The notes under the pieces were generated by a model. That model searched no databases, was not told the DNA's origin, and saw only the letters and a program-made list of their open reading frames with translations. The position numbers and the translations under genes were made by a program. Shown piece after piece: positions 14,957 to 22,344 of a stretch of DNA of 22,344 bases. The DNA is from G020354085 sp964482055. Its GTDB lineage: Bacteria; Pseudomonadota; Gammaproteobacteria; Acidiferrobacterales; Sulfurifustaceae. The stretch covers positions 1 through 22,344 of the forward strand of contig CAYZVX010000046.1 in assembly GCA_964482055.1 (NCBI GenBank), read 5' to 3'. Within the stretch, counting starts at the first letter, position 1, and the number at the start of each line of letters is the position of its first letter.

Positions 14957-15252
14957 GATGATCCGTTCCGGGTTGGTGTCGACAAACTGCCAGCCCCATC
15001 CGGCCCGCGTAAACCGCAGCTGGCCCAGGGTAGTTGAAATGCCACCCCATTGGCTGCCACGCCAATCCGGCATCGGACATTGCGCTTGTGCGAGGCGCAC
15101 ACGAACCGTGGGGCTCGGAGCGCTCGTGACGGGGTGCTCATGGATGCGGCCTTCCCGGCGATGCGGCGGCCGCCGAGGCAATCTTGGGTGGCCGCCGTCG
15201 CCATGGTGATTGGCCGGGAGCCGGCCATCCAAGCAGTCAGGTGAGACAAATG
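14957..15252. other. Gene-poor stretch
   Basis: No gene is assigned. A minus-strand frame just upstream of the Lrp-type start reads WGGISTTLGQLRFTRAGWGW, which looks protein-like and may be another remnant, but I do not recognise it. The right end leads into the promoter of the secreted protein gene. Confidence 0.3.
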
Positions 15253-15279
15253 TTGTATGATGGCGCGAGGACATATAAT
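15253..15279 (+). promoter_or_regulatory. Candidate sigma-70 promoter
   Basis: A perfect TATAAT at 15274-15279 lies 64 bp before the ATG of the secreted protein. TTGTAT at 15253-15258 could be the -35 box, though its 15-nt spacing is short. This local AT-rich patch stands out from the GC-rich surroundings. Confidence 0.5.
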
Positions 15280-15343
15280 CGATCGGGGCAAGAGTCAGCG
15301 CCTGCAAACCGTTGCCCATTCAGATTCACCGGAGTCTTGCCGC

Positions 15344-15817
15344 ATGAAGTCACATCTGGTCGCTGCTGTGCTGCTGTTCGCACCGGCCGCCTCGCCCGCA
15401 GTGGCCGGCCCGCTCGCCTGTCCGGATCTCGCCACTGCCATGCAGGTCGGGAACTGTCCTGACGAGCAGGAACTCAAGTACAGCTTCACCGCTCATTGCA
15501 GCGACAACGCACGCCTGTACAAGCCGGATGACCTGTGCGAGGACTTCGAGCGCTACCGCCGCGCGAAGACGGTCGCGCTTTGGGAAGCGGGCCACGGCTC
15601 CTTTCACGCCTATCTGTCCTGCGAGCTGCCGGTCGCGACGATCAGGGCCGCCAAGGCGTCGAGTGTCGCGGTCTCGCGGCAAGGCGGGGTCACCCGAGTG
15701 GTGTGCAGCTACGAGAGAGGAATCGCCTTCACGCATCGGGCGAAAGGCCACTGCAAGGTGCAAGGCAGCGCCGACTGCGCGGCCAACCCGGCGGCCTGCA
15801 AGGTGACCTGCGACTGA
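15344..15817 (+). CDS. Secreted cysteine-rich protein of unknown function
   Basis: The 157-residue product has a signal peptide of about 22 residues (MKSHLVAAVLLFAPAASPAVA), so it is exported. The mature part contains ten cysteines (about residues 26, 38, 52, 65, 93, 121, 137, 145, 152, 156), an even number that suggests five disulfides. A central segment (LWEAGHGSFHAYLSCELP) and a Cys-rich tail (CAANPAACKVTCD) are notable, but I recognise no family. I chose ATG 15344 because the signal peptide starts there and GGAG lies 9 nt upstream. A promoter-like element precedes it and a strong hairpin follows, so it is probably a single-gene unit. Confidence 0.8.
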   Translation: MKSHLVAAVLLFAPAASPAVAGPLACPDLATAMQVGNCPDEQELKYSFTAHCSDNARLYKPDDLCEDFERYRRAKTVALWEAGHGSFHAYLSCELPVATIRAAKASSVAVSRQGGVTRVVCSYERGIAFTHRAKGHCKVQGSADCAANPAACKVTCD

Positions 15818-15831
15818 GGCGCGAGCCGCCG

Positions 15832-15866
15832 CGCTTCGGCGCCATGGTCGCCGCGGCGCCGAAGCG
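15832..15866. terminator. Bidirectional hairpin between convergent genes
   Basis: CGCTTCGGCGCC and its exact reverse complement flank an 11-nt loop in the 54-bp gap between the secreted-protein gene and thiC. The stem is a perfect 12 bp. T runs are weak on both sides, but the position strongly suggests a shared terminator. Confidence 0.7.
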
Positions 15867-15871
15867 GGACG

Positions 15872-17761
<1,890 letters not shown>

Positions 17762-17827
17762 CGTCGACTCCTCCGCCGCACAAGGCGGGCATGGCACGGC
17801 GAAGGGGAATGCAGACCGACGGTGGGC

Positions 17828-17906
17828 CAGCCTTCCCTACGCCGGGACTAACCGGGTCAGGTTCGAAGGGTGTTTCTCAGCCGGCCCCGGGCCGGCACCC
17901 CTAGCT
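17828..17906 (-). ncRNA. TPP (Thi-box) riboswitch controlling thiC
   Basis: Read on the minus strand, the conserved elements occur in order: CTAGGGGTGCC, a GC-rich P3 arm, CTGAGAAACACCC, GAACCTGACCCGGTTAGT, and CCGGCGTAGGGAAG. This is the canonical thi box that binds thiamine pyrophosphate. It lies 66 nt before the thiC start. No poly-T terminator is seen between it and the gene, so control is more likely by blocking ribosome access than by attenuation; this is inferred. Confidence 0.97.
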
Positions 17907-18049
17907 GTTCGGCGATCCAAGCTAATGGAACGGCCGGTCAAATGCAACATAAGCAATGAGTTTGGGGGTATGAAGGCAGTTTGCTTGCCTGCACCCGGGT
18001 GAGTCCTTACCCTTAGCGTCCCGTTCAAACCCACTGCCGGTGACTGCGT

Positions 18050-18709
18050 ATGACGCTTGACCTCGAAGTCGCCCGACGCAACATGGTGCTGCAACAGGTG
18101 CGCCCCTGGGAGGTCTTCGACCAGCGCGTGCTCGACCTGATCGCACGCGCGCCGCGCGAGGATTACGTGCCGGCGGGCATGCGCAATCTCGCCTACGCGG
18201 ACATGAACATCCCAATCGGCGGCGGGCAGGTGATGATGGCGCCCAAGTACGAGGCGCGGCTGCTGCAGGAGCTCGAGATCAAGCCGACCGACAAGATCCT
18301 CGAGATCGGTACCGGCACCGGCTATCTCACCTCGCTGCTCGCGAGTCTCGGCAAGCACGTGTACAGCGTCGACATCAACCCGGAATTCACGCGCGCGGCA
18401 GGCGAGCGCCTCGCCGCGCATGGCATCTACAACGTCACGCTCGAAACCGGCGACGGCGCCAACGGCTGGCCCAAGCACGCCCCCTATGACGTGATCATCA
18501 TCACCGGCTCGCTGCCGAGCATTCCGCCGGCCTTCCGCCAGCAGCTCGCGCCGGGCGGACGGCTCGCCGCGATCGTCGGCGACTCTCCGGTGATGGAGGC
18601 CGTGATCGTGCGCCGCCTGGACGCGGAGAACTTCAGCGAGACGGCCGTGTTTGAAACCGACCTGCCGCGCCTTGCCAACGTCCGGGAGCCGGCCAAATTC
18701 GTGTTTTAG
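18050..18709 (+). CDS. Protein-L-isoaspartate O-methyltransferase family protein
   Basis: The 219-residue protein has the SAM-binding motif EIGTGTGYLT (about 85-94), followed by VYSVDINPEF for the ribose-binding acidic residue and the downstream DVIIITGSLPSIP loop of PCMT-type enzymes. The opening NMVLQQVRPWEV is typical of the proteobacterial subgroup that sits beside rhodanese and tolC genes. Classical members repair isoaspartyl damage; this subgroup's substrate is not firmly known, so I give no symbol. It is divergent from thiC across about 145 bp that hold the riboswitch leader and probably two promoters. The rhodanese gene follows 255 bp downstream. Confidence 0.9.
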   Translation: MTLDLEVARRNMVLQQVRPWEVFDQRVLDLIARAPREDYVPAGMRNLAYADMNIPIGGGQVMMAPKYEARLLQELEIKPTDKILEIGTGTGYLTSLLASLGKHVYSVDINPEFTRAAGERLAAHGIYNVTLETGDGANGWPKHAPYDVIIITGSLPSIPPAFRQQLAPGGRLAAIVGDSPVMEAVIVRRLDAENFSETAVFETDLPRLANVREPAKFVF

Positions 18710-18964
18710 CCGCCGCATCTCGAGGCGAGGGCCGACTCCCGTACGAGGCAAAGCGCTTTCGGCGGGAGCCGGCGGGTCGCCACGACAAAAGAGCACAATG
18801 AGTCGCCAAGTCGCCGCGGTCACAAGGGCTTACGTCGCGCTCGGTGGCGACCATTCCGAGAGCTCGGCCGGAGCGCCCGTGGATATCCAGTCTGATGCGT
18901 CCAGCGCCGCCCATGGGCGTAGGGGCCCTCAGTTGCGGCGCTGGGCGCCCGGCGCGGCGCGGCG
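18710..18964. other. Gap between methyltransferase and rhodanese genes
   Basis: I see no convincing gene. A short plus-strand frame from ATG 18798 continues to 18968, but its sequence is low-complexity and unlike a known protein. Confidence 0.3.
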
Positions 18965-19285
18965 ATGATCCGCCAGCTGAGCGCGCGCGAGCTGAGCGAC
19001 AAGCTCGCCGGTCCGGCCAAGCCGGTCGTGCTCGACGTGCGCGAGCCGTGGGAACTCGCGATCTGCAAGCTCCCGGGTGCGGTCAACATCCCGATGGGAC
19101 AGATTCCCGCGCGCGTCGCCGAGCTGCCCAAGGACGCCGAGATCGTCGTGATGTGCCACCATGGGGTGCGCTCGCAGCATGTGGCGCTGTTTCTGCAAGC
19201 CCAAGGCTTCGACAAGCTCTACAACCTGAAAGGCGGGATCGCGGCGTGGACGCGCGAGGTCGACCCGCAGATGCCAACCTATTAA
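18965..19285 (+). CDS. Rhodanese-like sulfurtransferase
   Basis: This single-domain, 106-residue rhodanese has VVLDVREPWE (about 21-30), the LPGAVNIPMGQI segment and the active-site loop CHHGVRS with catalytic Cys64, then NLKGGIAAW near the end. Such proteins carry sulfur as a persulfide from thiosulfate or another donor. It has no signal peptide and is cytoplasmic. In many proteobacteria this gene sits between an isoaspartyl methyltransferase-like gene and tolC-waaA; here the SnoaL-like gene follows instead, 52 bp downstream. Confidence 0.93.
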   Translation: MIRQLSARELSDKLAGPAKPVVLDVREPWELAICKLPGAVNIPMGQIPARVAELPKDAEIVVMCHHGVRSQHVALFLQAQGFDKLYNLKGGIAAWTREVDPQMPTY

Positions 19286-19337
19286 GTGGCTCGCCCTTGG
19301 CGACGCACCGAGGGGACGGTGGTGACGGAGGCGCAAC

Positions 19338-19760
19338 GTGAATAGGCCGTTCTTTGGCACGCCGCAGGAGGCCGAGGCCGCCTTCTACCGCGCCTTCAGC
19401 CAGCGCGACCTCCTCGCCATGATGGCCGTGTGGGCGGATGACGATGACGTGGTGTGCATCCATCCCGGCGGCCAGACCCTGATCGGGAACGAGGCGGTAC
19501 GCGCGAGCTGGGCGGAAATCTTTCGCAACGCGCCCGACATGCAGTTCGTCGTCGCGGAGAAGCAACGGTCGCAGAATGACACACTCGCCGTGCACGTGGT
19601 GCAGGAGCACATTCGAGCCGGCCGGGAGATGAGCCGCGCGCCGATCCTCGCCACCAATGTGTACCGGCGCACCGAATCGGGCTGGCGCATGGTGCTGCAC
19701 CACGCCTCGCCGGGCAGCTCCGAGAGCGCAGCGCCGGACGAACCGCAGACGCTGCATTGA
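19338..19760 (+). CDS. SnoaL-like/NTF2-fold protein
   Basis: The 140-residue product fits the NTF2-like cone-shaped fold: the N-terminal helix EAEAAFYRAFSQRDLLAMMAVWADDDDVVCIHPGGQTLIG, a central ASWAEIFRN helix, and beta-strands ending in GWRMVLHHASPG. The paired IHPGG and HHAS histidines are usual in the DUF4440/SnoaL_3 group. Members are small-molecule-binding proteins or isomerases of varied function, so no reaction is assigned. The start is GTG at 19338 with GGAG 9 nt upstream. It probably shares a transcript with the rhodanese gene. It is convergent with waaA, with a repeat-rich hairpin between them. Confidence 0.85.
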   Translation: MNRPFFGTPQEAEAAFYRAFSQRDLLAMMAVWADDDDVVCIHPGGQTLIGNEAVRASWAEIFRNAPDMQFVVAEKQRSQNDTLAVHVVQEHIRAGREMSRAPILATNVYRRTESGWRMVLHHASPGSSESAAPDEPQTLH

Positions 19761-19764
19761 CGGC

Positions 19765-19821
19765 GGTGACTCGTCATCCGTGATTCGCCATTGGTCACCA
19801 ATCACGAGTCACGAATCACGG
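19765..19821. repeat. Heptamer repeat forming nested inverted repeats at the waaA 3' end
   Basis: Read on the minus strand, the 7-nt units GATTCGT, GACTCGT, GATTGGT and GACCAAT run in tandem, followed by reverse-complement copies. As a result CCGTGATTCG (19778-19787) and CGAATCACGG (19812-19821) form perfect 10-bp arms, with an inner ATTGGT/ACCAAT palindrome at 19790-19802. The repeat overlaps the last codons of waaA and the gap to the convergent gene. It may act as a bidirectional terminator. Confidence 0.75.
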
Positions 19822-21073
19822 CGTCAACGAGCCGCAGCGTCTTCTCCAGCGCGCCGCGGTTCTCCTCGACCAGCCTGCGCCCGGCCTCGCCGGCCTCGGC
19901 CCGGCGCACGGGGTTGGCGAGATACGCCTTGAGCGCACCGGCCAGCTCGCCCGCGTGCTCGATCTGCGTGCCGGCGCCGCGTTCCAGCGTGAGCGCGGCG
20001 ATCTCGCTGAAGTTGAACATGTGCGGGCCGAAGACCACCGGTTTTCCGACCGCCGAGGCCTCGAGCACGTTGTGCCCGCCGGTCGGCACCAGGCTGCCGC
20101 CGACGAAGGCGCAGTCGCCGGCGGCATAGAAAAGCTGCAGCTCCCCCATGGTGTCGCCGAGCACCACGTCGACGTCCGCGCCGATCGGGCCGGTGTAGGC
20201 GCTGCGCGGAACGGTGCGGAAGCCGGCCTTCTGGCACAGGCGCGCCACCGCGGCGAAGCGCTCCGGGTGACGCGGCACCAGCACCAGCAAGGCATCTGGA
20301 AAGTCCCGCTTGAGCGCGGCGTGCGCGGCGAGCACCGGCTCGTCTTCGCCCTCGTGCGTGCTGGCGGCGATCCACACCGGCCGGCCCGCCCCCCAGTCGC
20401 GGCGCAGCACCTCGGCCTGCTCTTGCAGACTCGCCGGCAAGCGCATCTCGAATTTCATGCTGCCGGTGACGTGCACCGCATCCGGCAACGCGCCGAGGGC
20501 GAGCAGGCGCTGCGCCTCGGTCTGCGTCTGCACGGCGAACGCGCGCACCGTGCGTAGTGTCGCGCGCGTCAGGCGCGCCACGCGCTGGTAGCCGCGCATC
20601 GAGCGCTCCGACATGCGCACGTTGGCGACCAGGATCGGCACGCCGCGCGCCTGGCAGGCGCGGAACAGGTTCGGCCACAGCTCGGTTTCCATGATGATCG
20701 CGATGGCCGGGTGCGTGCGCTTGAGGAAACGCCGCACCGCCGACGGATAGTCGTACGGCACGTAGCAGTGCGCGACGCGCTCGCCGAAAAGTGCCTGTAC
20801 CGTGGCCGAACCGGTCGGGGTCATGGTGGTAATCAGCACCCGATGGTCCGGGTAGCGCTCGGTGAGCGCCTTGACGAGCGGGCCGGCGGCGCGTGCCTCG
20901 CCGACGGACACCGCGTGCACCCAGATCACGCGTGCATCCGGCAGGGCGTCGATGAAGCCGTAGCGTTCCGGGATGCGCCGCCAGTAGGCGCGATTGCGCA
21001 AGCCGCGCCAGATGAGGCGCAACGGAATCAACGGAAACAGCAACCGCAGCAGCCAGGTGTAGGCGACGATCAT
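19802..21073 (-). CDS. waaA: 3-deoxy-D-manno-octulosonic acid (Kdo) transferase
   Basis: WaaA (KdtA) adds Kdo from CMP-Kdo to lipid A precursor at the inner membrane, an essential step in lipopolysaccharide core assembly. The 423-residue length is normal. An N-terminal hydrophobic anchor (WLLRLLFPLIPLRLIW) is followed by RIPERYGF, WVHAVSVGEA with the candidate catalytic Glu59, TTMTPTGSATV, METELWPNLF, and the CMP-binding half with GSMKFE, LVPRHPERF, GDTMGEL, FVGGSLVPTGGHN and EASAVGKPVVFGP. The stop lies within a heptamer repeat. It follows the FkbM-like gene by 40 bp on the same strand, within an apparent lipopolysaccharide cluster. Confidence 0.97.
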   Translation of the reverse strand: MIVAYTWLLRLLFPLIPLRLIWRGLRNRAYWRRIPERYGFIDALPDARVIWVHAVSVGEARAAGPLVKALTERYPDHRVLITTMTPTGSATVQALFGERVAHCYVPYDYPSAVRRFLKRTHPAIAIIMETELWPNLFRACQARGVPILVANVRMSERSMRGYQRVARLTRATLRTVRAFAVQTQTEAQRLLALGALPDAVHVTGSMKFEMRLPASLQEQAEVLRRDWGAGRPVWIAASTHEGEDEPVLAAHAALKRDFPDALLVLVPRHPERFAAVARLCQKAGFRTVPRSAYTGPIGADVDVVLGDTMGELQLFYAAGDCAFVGGSLVPTGGHNVLEASAVGKPVVFGPHMFNFSEIAALTLERGAGTQIEHAGELAGALKAYLANPVRRAEAGEAGRRLVEENRGALEKTLRLVDAVIRDS

Positions 21074-21113
21074 GGGTGGCGCGCGCAGGGGGCTGCGTCG
21101 TTGCGCGGCGGGC

Positions 21114-21947
21114 TCAGACGTCCATGCCGGCGGCGCGTATCTGCTGCGCGACCGCCGGGTCGGGACCGCGGAAGGTTCGCTTGCGCTTGGCGGCCGACGA
21201 CAGCCGGTAGTAGAGCCTCCACCAGAGCTTGAAGCCGGTGCGGCACTGGCGCGAGAACACCGGGTACATGTTGCCGCCCTCGCCGGTGAAAATCGCCTGC
21301 GGCTTGAGCTCGCGATAGTCGAACAGCCACTCGACCGGCATGTCCGGAAATTTCGCGGGATCGAACAGGTCGTTCCTCACGAAGATCGCATTGACCTTGG
21401 TGCAGCACACAAGCTTGTAGCCCTTTTGCTCGCCCAGGCTCTCCAGCGCCTTGGCCGAGCACTTCAAATAGACATGACCCTCCGGGTCGTAGTATTCGAT
21501 ATGCGGCGGGATATGCTGATTGAACTCGATGACAACGATCTGCGCGTCCACGTAGTCGAGGTGCTTCCAGACGTGATAGTCATAGGAGTCGATGTCGATC
21601 GACAGGATGCCCACGCCGGGCGGCAGGCCGTATTCGCGGAAGATCTGGCCGAGACTGTCCGGCCCGCGCACGGTCACATAGCGCTCGATCGCCACGACGT
21701 CCTTGCCCGCGGTGTTCCTGACCAACTCCCGATACTTGGCCGTATCGCCCTCGATCAGGATCGCCTTCCATCCCTTGTTGTGCCACAGGTCGTAGACATT
21801 GGAGGCGTAGATGCCATCCCAGGCGCCGAACTCGCACGCCACCGGCAACAACCGGTCGCCAAGCTGCTGCGCGATATGCGCCAGGATCCCGTCCTCCCCG
21901 TGCTGAGAGGTGACGTTGCGGGCATGTACGTTCAGCTTGGTCTTCAT
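21114..21947 (-). CDS. FkbM-like SAM-dependent methyltransferase
   Basis: The 277-residue protein reads CEFGAWDGIYASNVYDLWHNKGWKAILIEGD near the N-terminus in outline, a glycine/acid motif as in FkbM-type methyltransferases, then GVGILSIDIDSYDYHVW and VVIEFNQ. Family members methylate sugars or lipids; here, between a heptosyltransferase and waaA, lipopolysaccharide core or surface-glycan modification is plausible. No signal peptide or membrane segment is seen. I chose ATG 21945-21947 because recognisable sequence begins there; the ribosome-binding site is weak. The open frame runs further upstream to 22157 but reads unlike protein. The acceptor substrate is unknown. Confidence 0.7.
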   Translation of the reverse strand: MKTKLNVHARNVTSQHGEDGILAHIAQQLGDRLLPVACEFGAWDGIYASNVYDLWHNKGWKAILIEGDTAKYRELVRNTAGKDVVAIERYVTVRGPDSLGQIFREYGLPPGVGILSIDIDSYDYHVWKHLDYVDAQIVVIEFNQHIPPHIEYYDPEGHVYLKCSAKALESLGEQKGYKLVCCTKVNAIFVRNDLFDPAKFPDMPVEWLFDYRELKPQAIFTGEGGNMYPVFSRQCRTGFKLWWRLYYRLSSAAKRKRTFRGPDPAVAQQIRAAGMDV

Positions 21948-22065
21948 TTCGTTTGGCAATTCCGTTCGTGCGGCGACAACGGCCGGCGGCATTCTATCGG
22001 CTGGGCCGACGTGAATACAGCAAGCGGCCTCGATGCGGGCCGGCGCGATCACCCCGGCGTTGAGG

Positions 22066-22344
22066 TCACCACAACCCCAGGTGCGCGAGCGCGGCCTCCA
22101 CATCCGCGACGCTCGGCGACTTGCCGACGCCGCCGAGATTGAGGGCGCGCGAAGCATCGCCCAATACGCCGGTCAGCGTCGGGTCGGTCGCGGTGTAAAG
22201 CGCCGCGGTCGGCCGTCCCAGGGCGACGGCGAGATGAACCAGGCCGGTATCGACGCCGACCACCGCGCGCGCCTGGCCCAGCACGATCGCGAGCGCGCGC
22301 AAGCCCAGGCGCGGCAACACCACGGCGCCGGAGACCGCGCCGCC
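22066..22344 (-). CDS. Lipopolysaccharide heptosyltransferase, C-terminal part (partial at window edge)
   Basis: The frame enters from the right-hand edge and ends at 22066. Its LPRLGLRALAIVLGQARAVVGVDTGLVHLAVALG and ALYTATDPTLTG segments (read in outline) are the conserved end of WaaC-type ADP-heptose:LPS heptosyltransferases, where the GVDTGL-x-HLA loop binds the nucleotide-sugar. These GT9 enzymes add heptose to the inner core. It is probably waaC, but only the last 92 residues are visible and waaF is similar, so I give no symbol. It is the first visible gene of the minus-strand cluster; 118 bp separate it from the FkbM-like gene. Confidence 0.88.
   Translation of the reverse strand, partial: GGAVSGAVVLPRLGLRALAIVLGQARAVVGVDTGLVHLAVALGRPTAALYTATDPTLTGVLGDASRALNLGGVGKSPSVADVEAALAHLGLW

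Overview
The window is very GC-rich and carries Gram-negative genes: a Kdo transferase (waaA), the tail of a lipopolysaccharide heptosyltransferase, a lipoprotein with a lipobox, and several Sec-type signal peptides. The run of isoaspartyl methyltransferase, rhodanese and waaA, with TPP-riboswitch-controlled thiC beside it, suggests a gamma- or betaproteobacterium. Two DsrE-family proteins, a rhodanese, a c-type-cytochrome relative and a thioredoxin-fold protein would fit a sulfur-oxidising relative, but that is inference. No tRNA, rRNA, CRISPR array, transposase or prophage gene was seen.

Layout. (1) 1-2621: tail of a YiiX-like permuted papain-fold hydrolase (+), a DsrE-family protein (-) and an RluA-family pseudouridine synthase (+). 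(2) 2649-4626: an ECF-type sigma factor and overlapping zinc-binding anti-sigma factor (-), divergent from a di-iron metallo-beta-lactamase-fold protein (+). A perfect 10-bp inverted repeat lies between them, so this looks like a compact redox or oxygen response module. (3) 4766-8308: a beta-hydroxyacid dehydrogenase (-), a two-gene ABC-2 exporter (+) and a secreted DsrE-like protein (+) with a textbook terminator. (4) 8541-10019: a large orphan lipoprotein (-) with a cysteine-rich tail.

(5) About 10.2-15.0 kb is a gene graveyard. It holds a possible beta-propeller tail, an alpha-amylase remnant missing its centre, a cytochrome with CxxYH in place of CxxCH, a hemerythrin gene cut by an in-frame TAG, a TRIC-type channel gene frameshifted in a G8 tract, a cyclase/TPR tail abutting an N-terminally truncated double-thioredoxin gene, and a frameshifted Lrp/AsnC-type domain gene. 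Either the region is decaying and rearranged, or the assembly is locally poor; the sequence alone cannot decide.

(6) 15253-22344 is intact again: a secreted protein with ten cysteines (+), thiC with its TPP riboswitch (-), isoaspartyl methyltransferase-like, rhodanese and SnoaL-like genes (+), then a minus-strand lipopolysaccharide cluster (heptosyltransferase tail, FkbM-like methyltransferase, waaA). A heptamer repeat forming an inverted repeat sits at the 3' end of waaA. I found no convincing wholly new system. The most promising leads are the sigma/anti-sigma/di-iron module, the decaying heme/non-heme iron pair, and the two uncharacterised cysteine-rich exported proteins.
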